From NCBI GenBank assembly GCA_963795435.1, contig CAWCHV010000001.1, positions 124,001 to 188,000 on the forward strand: a stretch of 64,000 nt of DNA. The letters run 5' to 3'. Below, in pieces: positions 8,330 to 16,814 of this stretch; position 1 is the stretch's first letter; every line of letters begins with the position of its first letter. The position numbers and the translations under genes are program-made. A model generated the notes under the pieces. It worked only from the letters and a program-made list of their open reading frames with translations, was not told the DNA's origin and searched no databases. Origin of the DNA: JAFKFI01 sp963795435 (GTDB taxonomy: Bacteria; Pseudomonadota; Alphaproteobacteria; Acetobacterales; Acetobacteraceae).

Positions 8330-8646
8330 TGGCGCCCGCCAGCGGCGGCGGTGAGCCGGACACGCAAGGCGCCCCGGTGCTCAGCCGGGTGGTCGTCATA
8401 TGCAACAAGCGCGGACTGCACGCGCGCGCCGCCGCCAAGTTCGTCACCCTCGCCGAGCGCTTCGGCGCCTCCGTGGACGTCATCAAGGATGGGCAGAGCG
8501 TGCCGGCCCGCTCTATCATGGGCCTGATGATGCTGGGCGCCGGCCAGGGCGTCCCGATCGAACTGCGCGCCGAGGGCTGGGACGCCAAGGAGGCGCTGGA
8601 GGCGCTGGCCGCCCTCGTCGAGTCCGGCTTCCATGAACAGGACTGA
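8329..8646 (+). CDS. ptsH: Phosphocarrier protein HPr
   Basis: A 105-aa HPr with an N-terminal extension of about 16 residues. The histidine phosphorylated by enzyme I is His31 (NKRGLHARAAAKF) and the HprK target is Ser62 (ARSIMGLMMLGA). These have the same spacing as His15 and Ser46 of classical HPr. Both acceptor residues are intact, consistent with the hprK at the head of the operon. The 3' end overlaps the enzyme I start by 14 bases. Confidence 0.93.
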   Translation: MAPASGGGEPDTQGAPVLSRVVVICNKRGLHARAAAKFVTLAERFGASVDVIKDGQSVPARSIMGLMMLGAGQGVPIELRAEGWDAKEALEALAALVESGFHEQD

Positions 8647-10495
8647 GCACCCGCCGCCGCCGCAGCACAAGCGGCTGTCCGGACAGCTGAAACCAGCGGC
8701 CGGGCGGGAGGAGAAGCTGTTCGCCGGCATCCCGGTCTCCCCCGGCGTCGCGATCGGGCCGGTGTTCGGCACCAGCGAGCCGCGCACCGAGATCGTTCGC
8801 CAGAAAATCGCCGCCGCCGACATCGAGGGCGAGCGCGCGCGGCTCGAAGCCGCCGTCGTGCAGTCGCGCAAGCAGGTCGCCAAGCTGCGCGGCCGCCTCG
8901 CCGTGCTGCCGGAGGAGAGCCAGGAGGAGATCGCCCCGCTGCTCGACGCCTACCTGCAGATGCTGGGCAACTCGCGCTTGCTGCGCGGCGCGCGCCAGCG
9001 CATCGCCGAGACGCTGCTCTCGGCCGAGAGCGCCGTGTTCGAGGAGGCCGAGAGCATCGCCGGGGCCATCGGGGCGCAGGCGCTGCCCGATACCGCCGAT
9101 GACGAGCGCGCCAGCATCGGGCGCCGCGCCGAGGAGGTGCGCGAGATCGCCCGCCGCCTGGTTCGCAACCTCACCCGCCAGCCGTTCCGCAGCTTCGCCG
9201 GCCTGCCGGAAGGCGCGATCCTGGTCAGCGAGGCGCTGCGCCCGGCCGACGCCGCTCTGCTCGACCCCTCGCGCCTCGCCGGCGTGGCCACGGAGGAAGG
9301 CGGTGCGGAGGGCCATACGGCGGTGATGCTGCGCGCCCTCGGGGTGCCGGCCGTGCTGGGCGCGGTCGGGCTCGCCCACGCCATCCGCGCCGGCGACCTC
9401 GCCGTGGTCGACGGCGCCTCCGGCACGGTGGCGCTCAATCCCTCGCCCGCGCGTCTCGCCGCCGCCCGCCGCGCCGTCACCGCCTTCGCGCGCGAGCGCC
9501 AGAAGCTCGGCCGCTTCCGCCGGCTGCCCGCCGAGACGCTGGACGGCAAGTCGGTCGAGCTGCAAGCCAATCTCGAGCTGCCCGTCGAGCTGCCGCTGAT
9601 CGCCCAGTCGGGCGCCCAGGGCATCGGCCTGCTGCGGACGGAATTCCTGTTCATGAACCGCGAGGGCGTTCCCGACGAGGACACCCAGACCGAGAGCTAC
9701 CGCGCGGTGGTCGATGCGATGGGCGGCGACCCCGTGACCATCCGCGTGCTCGACTGGGGCGGCGAGAAGGAGATCGACGCGCTGTCGAGCGAGGGCATCG
9801 TGCCCGAGGCGGCCGACCCCAACCCGGCGCTCGGCCTGCGCGGCATCCGCCTGCTGCTGCGCCGGGTGCCGCTGTTCGAGACCCAGCTCGCCGCCATCCT
9901 GCGCGCCGCCGCCGCCGGCCCGGTGCGGGTGATGCTGCCGATGGTGACTAACGTCGCCGAGGTGCGCGAGGCGCGGGTGATCTACGAGCGGGTGGCCAGG
10001 CGGCTGCGCCGGCGCGGCGAGCGCCTGCCCGACAAGCTGCCGCCGCTCGGCATCATGATCGAGACGCCGGGCGCGGCGCTGTCGTCCGACGCGCTGGCGC
10101 TGGAGGCGGATTTCTTCGCCATCGGCACCAACGACCTCACCGCCTACACGCTCGCGGTGGACCGCGCCGAGACCGAGCTCGCCGAGCTCTACGACCCGCT
10201 GCATCCGGCGGTGCTGCGCCTCGTGCAGTTCGCCACCGAGGCGGCGCTCCGGATGAGGATGCCCGTCTCGGTGTGCGGCGAGATCGCCGCCAACCCGCGC
10301 CTCACGCCGCTGCTGCTTGGGCTCGGCGTGCGCAGCTTCAGCATGAACGCGGGCGCGGTGCCGCGCGTCAAGCAGGCCGTCCGCGCGGTGGAGATCGACG
10401 CCTGCGCCCGCTTCGCCCGCCGCGTGATGGAGCAATCCGACCCTTCCGCGATCCGCGACCTGGTGATGACGTTCGGACGCGCGGCCCCGGATTGA
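8633..10495 (+). CDS. ptsI: Phosphoenolpyruvate-protein phosphotransferase (enzyme I)
   Basis: A 620-aa enzyme I. It autophosphorylates from PEP and passes phosphate to HPr. The N-terminal domain starts at FAGIPVSPGVAIGPVF; the active-site His228 is in AEGHTAVMLRALGVPAVLG. The PEP-binding barrel has GIGLLRTEFLF, VRVMLPMV and GIMIETPGAA, with FFAIGTNDLTAYTLAVDR near the C-terminus and a final catalytic-type Cys in SVCGE. Standard EI is ~575 residues; the extra length is at the N-terminus. It is the last gene of the hprK-rapZ-EIIA-ptsH-ptsI operon. Confidence 0.95.
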   Translation: MNRTEHPPPPQHKRLSGQLKPAAGREEKLFAGIPVSPGVAIGPVFGTSEPRTEIVRQKIAAADIEGERARLEAAVVQSRKQVAKLRGRLAVLPEESQEEIAPLLDAYLQMLGNSRLLRGARQRIAETLLSAESAVFEEAESIAGAIGAQALPDTADDERASIGRRAEEVREIARRLVRNLTRQPFRSFAGLPEGAILVSEALRPADAALLDPSRLAGVATEEGGAEGHTAVMLRALGVPAVLGAVGLAHAIRAGDLAVVDGASGTVALNPSPARLAAARRAVTAFARERQKLGRFRRLPAETLDGKSVELQANLELPVELPLIAQSGAQGIGLLRTEFLFMNREGVPDEDTQTESYRAVVDAMGGDPVTIRVLDWGGEKEIDALSSEGIVPEAADPNPALGLRGIRLLLRRVPLFETQLAAILRAAAAGPVRVMLPMVTNVAEVREARVIYERVARRLRRRGERLPDKLPPLGIMIETPGAALSSDALALEADFFAIGTNDLTAYTLAVDRAETELAELYDPLHPAVLRLVQFATEAALRMRMPVSVCGEIAANPRLTPLLLGLGVRSFSMNAGAVPRVKQAVRAVEIDACARFARRVMEQSDPSAIRDLVMTFGRAAPD

Positions 10496-10510
10496 ACCGG
10501 ACGCGGAAAC

Positions 10511-10557
10511 TGCCGGCGTAAGGCAATCCGGGGCGCTGTCGCGGCGTTACACCGGCA
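10511..10557. other. Imperfect inverted repeat downstream of ptsI
   Basis: TGCCGGCGTAA (10511-10521) and TTACACCGGCA (10547-10557) pair at 10 of 11 positions across a 25-base GC-rich loop, just after the ptsI stop. It may be the operon's end structure or an operator for the MFS gene. No T-run follows, so a rho-independent terminator is not claimed. Confidence 0.3.
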
Positions 10558-10566
10558 CCCCGGTTC

Positions 10567-12057
10567 TTGCGGGCGCTGCCCCCCATGAGGCGGATGGCGA
10601 ACGTCCACAAGAAGCAGGTCCAGAATGACCGCGGATGCCGTACCCGCCGATGCCGTCTGTCCGCCGCGACCGTGCCGCCCACCGGCGGCGCCGGCCGGAT
10701 CGCCGCCCGGATCGACCGGCTGCCGCTGACCTGGGCGCAATGGCGGCTGGCGCTCATCAGCCAAGTCTTCTGGGGCGTCATCATCGCCGCCGACGGGATC
10801 CCCGCGAAGGTCTACCCGTTCGTCTGGCTGCCGCGCCACGCTTTCGGCATGGCGGCGTTCTCGGTCCTGCTCGCGATCCAGTTCGGCGTCGGCATCCTGG
10901 TCGGCGAGTATCTGATCGGCATGGTCGCCGACCGCTGGGGGCGCCGGACCGCCCTCCTGCTCTCCACCCTGGTCATCGCCCTGCTGATGTGGCCGACCGG
11001 CGTCACCGACGATATCGGCCTCCTGATGTTGTTTTTCGGGCTCTCGGCCCTCGGGCTCGGCGGGGTGTTGTCCACCAACGTCGTGTACATGGGCGAGATC
11101 ATTCCGCCGCGAGAGCGCGGGCGGGTCATGCTCGGCTCCCAGGTGCTCGCCATCGCCGTGTTCGGCGTGCTCAGCAACGTGCCGGCGATCCTGTGGATTC
11201 CCGGACACTACCAAGTGTTCATCGCCTTCTACTGCGTCGTGTCGCTCGTCGTGCTGGTACCGCTGGCGGTCTGGGCAATGCCGGAATCGCCGCGCTGGCT
11301 CGAGGCGCACGGCAGGCACGAGGAAGCCGAGCGCGTCACCGCCAAGCTCGAGGCGGAGTGCCTGCGCCGCTCCGGCCTCGCCAGCCTGCCCGAGCCGGAG
11401 TACGAGAAATATGCCGTCGCCGTGCAAACCCACGTGCCGGTGCGCGAGCTCATGCGCGGCAAGTATGGCCGGCGCACGCTCGTGCTGCTGGCCGCCTGGA
11501 TCCTCGGCTATAGCGGCATGATCTACGGCTTCGGCGGCTACGAGGCCCTGCTGTTCAAGAGCTACGGCTTCGGCTCCGGCGAGACCTTCGGCGTCATCCT
11601 GGTGTCCTCGACCCTCGGCGGCGGCGTCGGCCTGGCGATATGCGCGTTGTTTGGGGAAGCAGTGGAGCGCCGGGTCATCATCCTCGTCGCCGCCGTCGTC
11701 GCCTCGGCCATGCTGGTCGTGCTCTACTTCGTGCATTCCCTGGCGGCGACCTACATCCTCGTCACGCTCTCCTGGGGTGCCACGATGGTGTGGCTGTTCA
11801 GCATGTACAACTACACCGCCGCCAGCTACCCGACGCGGCTCAGGGCCACCGGCACGGGGCTGACCGACGGCGTCGGCCATCTCGGCGCGGTGTTCGGCCC
11901 GATCGTCGCCGGCTGGCTGTTCGCAACCACGGCAGCCTTCGGTCATGCCGGCTGGTTCGTCTACGTCATCATCCCCGGCGCGCTGATCCCGGCAATCCTC
12001 ATCGCCTCCTTCGGCATCAACCAGCGCCGGGCGGTGCTGGAGCACATCTCGGCGTAG
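10567..12057 (+). CDS. MFS transporter, sugar/aromatic acid porter type (start uncertain)
   Basis: A 12-helix major facilitator. The cytoplasmic loop 2-3 motif is GMVADRWGRRTALL, loop 4 has GEIIPPRERGRVM, the middle loop has AMPESPRWLEAHGRHEEAERV and the later half shows YTAASYPTRLRATGTGL; these are typical of the sugar-porter and AAHS families. The substrate is unknown. The first ~34 residues of this frame are Arg/Cys-rich and look non-coding. An ATG at 10625 in another frame would give a natural N-terminus (MTADAVPADAV), so a frameshift near 10655-10672 or a GTG start at 10672 is possible. Confidence 0.82.
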   Translation: MRALPPMRRMANVHKKQVQNDRGCRTRRCRLSAATVPPTGGAGRIAARIDRLPLTWAQWRLALISQVFWGVIIAADGIPAKVYPFVWLPRHAFGMAAFSVLLAIQFGVGILVGEYLIGMVADRWGRRTALLLSTLVIALLMWPTGVTDDIGLLMLFFGLSALGLGGVLSTNVVYMGEIIPPRERGRVMLGSQVLAIAVFGVLSNVPAILWIPGHYQVFIAFYCVVSLVVLVPLAVWAMPESPRWLEAHGRHEEAERVTAKLEAECLRRSGLASLPEPEYEKYAVAVQTHVPVRELMRGKYGRRTLVLLAAWILGYSGMIYGFGGYEALLFKSYGFGSGETFGVILVSSTLGGGVGLAICALFGEAVERRVIILVAAVVASAMLVVLYFVHSLAATYILVTLSWGATMVWLFSMYNYTAASYPTRLRATGTGLTDGVGHLGAVFGPIVAGWLFATTAAFGHAGWFVYVIIPGALIPAILIASFGINQRRAVLEHISA

Positions 12058-12104
12058 CGACAGGCATCAGTCTGGCTCACCGCCCCAGCGATCATGCTCC
12101 GCCG

Positions 12105-12845
12105 TCAGTCCGGCCAGGGCGGCTTTCGCCAAGCGGGCAGCGGCGGCTCCGGCGCGGCCGCCGGCGCGGGGTCGGACCACAGCGACACGGGATGCCGCCA
12201 TGCGGCGCGCTTGGCCGGCGCGGTGCGCGCCGCCTCGGGCCGTGCCCGGCGGGGCCGCTCGGCCGGGGATGGCTCCGCCCGACTTGGCCTCGGCGGCGGG
12301 CGCAGCGCCTCGGGCAGCGGATCGGCGGAGAGCCTGCGCCACAGCGGCCGCAGGATCCGCCGCGCTTGCGGCGAGGCGGCGAGGAACGCCCGCATCTCGG
12401 GCTCGTCGAGCATTTCCCGCAAATGGGAGGCGGAACCTCCCATGCCATACTCGAGGAACACCGGCCCGCGCGGAATGGCCGGCGGGGCCGCCGGCATGGC
12501 TGTCTCGGGCGCGGCGGTGTCGGGCGCGGGGTTGTTGGTGTCGGGCGCGGGGTGGTCCGGCGGGGCGCGGTCGGCGGTCGCGCGCCGGGCCGGGCGCGGC
12601 GCGCGCCGCGTCCCGGCCGGGGGGAGCCGGCCGGCGGCGAAGCGCGCGTGCAGCGCGGCGAAGCGCCGCAGGGTGTGGGAGAGATAGTTCCACAGCGGCC
12701 CCGCGATCAGCCCGAGCGAGCCCAGCGTGCCCTGCCGCCGGCGCCAGTCGATGCCGTCCGCCATGCACCGCTTCATCACCCCGATGAACAGGGCGAAGCG
12801 GGGGACGAGGCCGGTTGCAGGTTGGGGTGGGGCGGCGGCGGACAT
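12105..12845 (-). CDS. Hypothetical protein, Pro/Ala/Arg-rich
   Basis: A 246-aa protein that I do not assign to a family. Residues ~14-70 are ordered-looking (FALFIGVMKRCMADGIDWRR, then LGLIAGPLWNYLSHTLRRF). The middle is a low-complexity Pro/Ala/Arg linker, followed by a second compact block (LREMLDEPEMRAFLAASPQARRILRPLWRRL) and another basic Pro-rich tail. No signal peptide or membrane segment is seen. The gene is supported by a near-consensus promoter directly against its ATG. It resembles in style the small hypothetical proteins common in acetic acid bacteria; function unknown. Confidence 0.6.
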   Translation of the reverse strand: MSAAAPPQPATGLVPRFALFIGVMKRCMADGIDWRRRQGTLGSLGLIAGPLWNYLSHTLRRFAALHARFAAGRLPPAGTRRAPRPARRATADRAPPDHPAPDTNNPAPDTAAPETAMPAAPPAIPRGPVFLEYGMGGSASHLREMLDEPEMRAFLAASPQARRILRPLWRRLSADPLPEALRPPPRPSRAEPSPAERPRRARPEAARTAPAKRAAWRHPVSLWSDPAPAAAPEPPLPAWRKPPWPD

Positions 12846-12851
12846 CGGCGG

Positions 12852-12880
12852 TGTATAATGTTAGTGAGCGAATATGTCAA
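12852..12880 (-). promoter_or_regulatory. Near-consensus sigma-70 promoter placed for a leaderless transcript
   Basis: On the minus strand TTGACA (12880-12875), a 17-base spacer and TATACA (12857-12852) form a strong sigma-70 promoter. The -10 box ends only six bases before the ATG at 12845, so the expected transcription start falls on or beside the first base of the start codon. There is no room for a ribosome site. The spacer contains AGTGAGCG, which could be part of an operator. Confidence 0.75.
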
Positions 12881-12917
12881 CGGGTGATCTCGGGGGCGCG
12901 GCGGCGCGGTTGATCCG

Positions 12918-13916
12918 TCAGCCGCCGATCTGCGCCATCGTGCATTGGCGCGGCGCCTTGTCGGGCCGGAAGCGCAGCAAGGTCGTGCCATGGCGAAAGC
13001 GCTCGCCCGATACGTGATCGAAACGCACCTCCACGACGAGTTCGGGACGCAGCGGATGCCACTCGCTCTCCCGGCCGTTGCTCCAGCGGCTCGGGCCGCC
13101 CGGCGCGCGGCCGGTGAAACCCTCGCCGCCTTGCAGCGCCTCAAGCCGCGCGGTGAGCGCCGGCCGCTCGGCGCGCGGGATCGTCGAGGTGAAGCCGACA
13201 TGATCGAGCCGCCCCTCGCCGTCATACAGGCCGAGCAGCAGCGAGCCCACCTCGCGGCTGTTCCGCGCATAGCGAAAGCCGCCCACCACGCAGTCGGCGG
13301 TGCGCTGGCGTTTCACCTTCACCATCGCGTCGCGCCTGCCGGAGCGGTACGGCGCGTCGAGCCGCTTCGCCATCACGCCGTCCTGGCCCGGCGGCGGCCG
13401 GTCGAGCCAGCCCCGCGCGGCGGCGCGGCCCGAGGCGATCGGTGCGAGCGCCAGCGCATCGCTCGCGAGCCGCGGCATTAGCTTCTCGAGCGCCGCCCGC
13501 CGCTCGGCGAGCGGGCGCGCCGTCAGATCGTGGCCGCGCGCGTCGACCAGCAGGTCGAACACCACGTAGCGGGCCGGCTGCTCGGCGGCCAGCTTGCGCA
13601 CCCGGCTCGCCGCCGGATGCAGCCGCATCTGCAATGCCTCGAATGAACCGCCCGCGCCCTCGGGAATGACGATCTCGCCATCGAGCACGAATTGCCCAGC
13701 GGCGACCGCGCCGAACGCGGCCACCAGATCGGGAAAGTAGCGGCCGAGCGGCTGGCCGGATTTGGAGCGCAGCTCGACGCCCGGGCCGTCGCGAAACGCC
13801 AGACAGCGGAAGCCGTCGAATTTCGGCTCGTATTGCCAGCCCGGCCCGTCGGGCAGCGCGTCGACGCTCTCCGCCTCCATCGGCGGATAATCGAACGGCA
13901 ACGGCAGACCGGACAT
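12918..13916 (-). CDS. Stand-alone ATP-dependent DNA ligase (LigC/LigD ligase-domain type)
   Basis: A 332-aa ligase. The adenylated lysine is Lys32 in motif I YEPKFDGFR, motif III is VFDLLVD, motif IV is DGVMAKRLD and motif V is MVKVKRQRTADCVVGGFRY. The C-terminal OB domain contains the WHPLRPELVVEVRFDHVS stretch. Only the nucleotidyltransferase and OB domains are present; the polymerase and nuclease domains of LigD are absent, as in LigC. Such ligases take part in non-homologous end joining or base-excision repair. No Ku gene is visible nearby. It diverges from sdhC. Confidence 0.88.
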   Translation of the reverse strand: MSGLPLPFDYPPMEAESVDALPDGPGWQYEPKFDGFRCLAFRDGPGVELRSKSGQPLGRYFPDLVAAFGAVAAGQFVLDGEIVIPEGAGGSFEALQMRLHPAASRVRKLAAEQPARYVVFDLLVDARGHDLTARPLAERRAALEKLMPRLASDALALAPIASGRAAARGWLDRPPPGQDGVMAKRLDAPYRSGRRDAMVKVKRQRTADCVVGGFRYARNSREVGSLLLGLYDGEGRLDHVGFTSTIPRAERPALTARLEALQGGEGFTGRAPGGPSRWSNGRESEWHPLRPELVVEVRFDHVSGERFRHGTTLLRFRPDKAPRQCTMAQIGG

Positions 13917-14014
13917 CGGCGCGGACCTCCTCGGACCTATCTCGTCGGCAGAAAGCTCCTATCTTGCCAAGTGGTTCCGGCTGCGCGCGGGTCTGCCCCG
14001 CGCCGGCCGTCGCG

Positions 14015-14043
14015 TTGACCCCCCTTACCCCCGGCGGTAATGA
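14015..14043 (+). promoter_or_regulatory. Possible sdh operon promoter
   Basis: TTGACC at 14015-14020 is followed after 17 bases by TAATGA at 14038-14043, in the ~194-bp gap before the sdhC start. The -35 match is good and the -10 match weak, so this is only a candidate for the sdhCDAB promoter. Confidence 0.25.
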
Positions 14044-14110
14044 ACCCGATCTACGGGCGGCGATTGGCAATCACGCGCCCCAGGAAGACGCAGGTGAGTG
14101 GGAGCGATCC

Positions 14111-14542
14111 GTGAAGGACGTACGCGACGCGCTGATCGTGGGACGCAACACCGAGGGCGGGCTGGTCCGCCGGCCGCTGTCGCCGCATCTGCAGGTCTAT
14201 CGCTGGCAGATCAGCATGGTGCTGTCGATCATGCACCGCTTCAGCGGCATCGCGCTGTCGGTCGGCGCCCTGGTGCTGGTGTGGTGGCTGGTCGCCGCCG
14301 CGACCTCGCCCGACGCCTTCGGCCAGGTGCAGTGGTTCCTCGGCTCGGTGATCGGCTACATCGTGCTGATCGGCTGGACGATCGCGCTGTTCTATCACCT
14401 GTTCAACGGCATCCGGCACCTCGCCTGGGACGCGGGCTACGGCTTCGCCAAACCGACCTTTCACCTCACCGGCTGGGTTGTCGTGGTCGCGACATTCGCG
14501 TTCACCCTGCTCGTCTGGATCGTCGGCCTCGCGGCGGGATAG
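14111..14542 (+). CDS. sdhC: Succinate dehydrogenase cytochrome b556 subunit
   Basis: A 143-aa membrane anchor of complex II. After RPLSPHLQVYRWQ, the family signature MHRFSGIALSVGALVLVWW opens the first of three transmembrane helices. The haem-ligand histidine region is FYHLFNGIRHLAWD. The GTG at 14111 is chosen because it gives the normal N-terminus and follows a GGGAG-type ribosome site; the longer frame upstream is not protein-like. First gene of sdhC-sdhD-sdhA-sdhB. Confidence 0.93.
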   Translation: MKDVRDALIVGRNTEGGLVRRPLSPHLQVYRWQISMVLSIMHRFSGIALSVGALVLVWWLVAAATSPDAFGQVQWFLGSVIGYIVLIGWTIALFYHLFNGIRHLAWDAGYGFAKPTFHLTGWVVVVATFAFTLLVWIVGLAAG

Positions 14543-14550
14543 GGACCATC

Positions 14551-14970
14551 ATGTCGGAAACCGCGAAACGCTCGGCCTCCCGCGGGGTGCACATCACCGT
14601 CATGCGCTCGCAGCTCGGGCGGGTGCGCGGATTGGGCGCGGCGAAATCGGGCGTCGCGCATTGGTGGGCGGAGCGCGTCACCAGCATCGCGCTGGTGCCG
14701 CTGACGATCTGGTTCATCTGCGCCGCCGTAAGCCTGATCGGCGCCTCGCATGACGACGTGCTGAACTGGGTGGCGAGCCCGGTGACGATCGTGCTGCTGA
14801 TCTGCCTGCTGCTGGCGACGTTCTATCACATGCAGCTCGGCCTGCGGGTGGTGGTCGAGGACTACGTGCATGTCGACAGCGTGCGATTCGCCCTGTTGCT
14901 GTTGATCAGGGCGGTTTGCTTCGTGGCCGCGCTGGCGGGGATCGTCTCGGTCCTCAAGATGGGTCTCTGA
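14551..14970 (+). CDS. sdhD: Succinate dehydrogenase hydrophobic membrane anchor subunit
   Basis: A 139-aa anchor subunit with three transmembrane helices. The soluble N-terminus contains RGLGAAKSGVAHWWAERVT, typical of alphaproteobacterial SdhD. The haem-associated histidine lies in LLATFYHMQLGLRVVVEDY. It starts 8 bases after sdhC. Together with SdhC it binds haem b and ubiquinone and anchors SdhAB to the membrane. Confidence 0.92.
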   Translation: MSETAKRSASRGVHITVMRSQLGRVRGLGAAKSGVAHWWAERVTSIALVPLTIWFICAAVSLIGASHDDVLNWVASPVTIVLLICLLLATFYHMQLGLRVVVEDYVHVDSVRFALLLLIRAVCFVAALAGIVSVLKMGL

Positions 14971-14991
14971 CCGAACGGAATTGGGACAGCG

Positions 14992-16797
14992 ATGAACGCG
15001 ATCAATCCGAACCGGGCGTACACGGTGATCGACCACACCTACGACGTGGTCGTGGTCGGCGCCGGCGGCTCCGGCCTGCGCGCGACGCTCGGCATGGGCG
15101 CGGCGGGGCTCAAGACCGCCTGCATCACCAAGGTTTTTCCGACGCGCAGCCACACCGTCGCCGCGCAGGGCGGCATCGGCGCCGCACTCGGCAACATGGG
15201 CGAGGACGACTGGCGCTGGCACATGTACGACACCGTCAAGGGATCGGACTGGCTCGGCGACCAGGACGCCATCGAATACATGTGCCGCGAGGCGATCCCG
15301 GCGATCTACGAGCTGGAACACTACGGCGTGCCGTTCAGCCGCACCGAGGACGGGCGCATCTACCAGCGCCCGTTCGGCGGCCACATGAAGGAATACGGCA
15401 AGGAGCCGGCGCAGCGCGCCTGCGCCGCCGCCGACCGCACCGGCCACGCCATCCTGCACACGCTCTATCAGCAGAGCCTCAAGCACGAGGTCGAGTTCTT
15501 CGTCGAGTATTTCGCCCTCGACCTCATCATGGACGAGGACGGCGCCTGTCGCGGCGTGATGGCGTGGTGCCTGGAGGACGGCACGATCCACCGCTTCCGC
15601 GCGCAGCTGGTGGTGATGGCCACGGGCGGCTACGGCCGGACCTTTCTCTCCTGCACCTCGGCGCATACCTGCACCGGCGACGGCAACGGCATGGTGCTGC
15701 GCGCCGGCCTGCCGTGCCAGGACATGGAGTTCGTGCAGTTCCACCCCACGGGCATCTTCCCCGCCGGCTGCCTAATCACCGAGGGCGCGCGCGGCGAGGG
15801 CGGCTATCTCACCAACAGCGAGGGCGAGCGCTTCATGGAGCGCTACGCCCCGACCGCCAAGGACCTTGCCTCGCGCGACGTGGTGTCCCGCTCCATGACC
15901 ATCGAGATCAACGAGGGGCGCGGCTGCGGGCCGCACAAGGACCACATGATGCTCCACCTCGAGCATCTCGGCGCCGACCTGCTGCACGAGCGGCTGCCCG
16001 GCATTTCCGAGACGGCGAAGGTGTTCGCCGGGGTCGATGTGACGAAGGACCCGATCCCGGTGCTGCCGACGGTGCACTACAACATGGGCGGCATCCCGAC
16101 GAACTACCACGGCGAGGTGCTGCGCCCGACGCCGGACGACCCGGACGCCATCGTGCCGGGGCTGATGGCTGTGGGGGAGTGCGCCTGCGTCTCGGTGCAC
16201 GGCGCCAACCGGCTCGGCACCAACTCACTGCTCGATCTCGTGGTGTTCGGCCGCGCCGCCGCGCATCGGGCCGCCGAGGTGGTGAAGCCGAGCGACAGCC
16301 AGGCGCCGCTGCCGGCCGGCGCCGGCGACGCTACGCTTGCCCGCTTCGACCGCACGCGCAATGCCAGCGGCGGCACGCGGGTCGCCGATTTGCGGCTCGA
16401 GATGCAGCGCGTCATGCAAGGCCACGCCGCGGTGTTCCGCAACAGCAGGACCCTCGCCGAAGGGGTGGCCAGGATGCAGCAGGTCTGGCGCGGGCTCGAC
16501 GACATGTCGGTCTCCGATCACAGCCTGATCTGGAATAGCGATTTGGCGGAGGCGCTGGAGCTTGAGAACCTCATGGGCAACGCCATGACCACGATGGCCA
16601 GCGCCGAGGCCCGCCACGAAAGCCGCGGCGCGCACGCCCACGACGACTATCCCGAGCGCGACGACGAGCACTGGATGAAGCACACGCTCGCCTGGTGCGC
16701 CGACGATGGCGCGGTGCAGCTCGACTACCGCCCGGTGCGGATGCAGACGCTGACCAACGAGGTTTCCGTGTTTCCGCCGAAGAAGCGCGTGTACTAG
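14992..16797 (+). CDS. sdhA: Succinate dehydrogenase flavoprotein subunit
   Basis: A 601-aa flavoprotein that oxidises succinate to fumarate in the TCA cycle. The FAD dinucleotide fold is VVVGAGGSGLRA; the covalent FAD ligand is His54 in TRSHTVAAQGG. Substrate residues appear in EFVQFHPTGI, GARGEGGYL and SRSMTIEI. The MGGIPTNYHGEV and GANRLGTNSLLDLVVFGR stretches are standard, as is the C-terminal HTLAW...LDYRPVR. Full length. It lies 21 bases after sdhD and 17 before sdhB. Confidence 0.97.
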   Translation: MNAINPNRAYTVIDHTYDVVVVGAGGSGLRATLGMGAAGLKTACITKVFPTRSHTVAAQGGIGAALGNMGEDDWRWHMYDTVKGSDWLGDQDAIEYMCREAIPAIYELEHYGVPFSRTEDGRIYQRPFGGHMKEYGKEPAQRACAAADRTGHAILHTLYQQSLKHEVEFFVEYFALDLIMDEDGACRGVMAWCLEDGTIHRFRAQLVVMATGGYGRTFLSCTSAHTCTGDGNGMVLRAGLPCQDMEFVQFHPTGIFPAGCLITEGARGEGGYLTNSEGERFMERYAPTAKDLASRDVVSRSMTIEINEGRGCGPHKDHMMLHLEHLGADLLHERLPGISETAKVFAGVDVTKDPIPVLPTVHYNMGGIPTNYHGEVLRPTPDDPDAIVPGLMAVGECACVSVHGANRLGTNSLLDLVVFGRAAAHRAAEVVKPSDSQAPLPAGAGDATLARFDRTRNASGGTRVADLRLEMQRVMQGHAAVFRNSRTLAEGVARMQQVWRGLDDMSVSDHSLIWNSDLAEALELENLMGNAMTTMASAEARHESRGAHAHDDYPERDDEHWMKHTLAWCADDGAVQLDYRPVRMQTLTNEVSVFPPKKRVY

Positions 16798-16814
16798 GGA
16801 CGAAAGAAACCGAA

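Noticed and set aside
8516..10435. Long minus-strand ORF (639 codons) opposite ptsI
   Set aside because: His/Arg/Gly-rich with no domain; it mirrors the codon bias of ptsI, a usual shadow in high-GC DNA.
10189..12045. Long minus-strand ORF (618 codons) opposite the MFS gene
   Set aside because: Low-complexity shadow; the plus strand encodes a clear 12-helix transporter.
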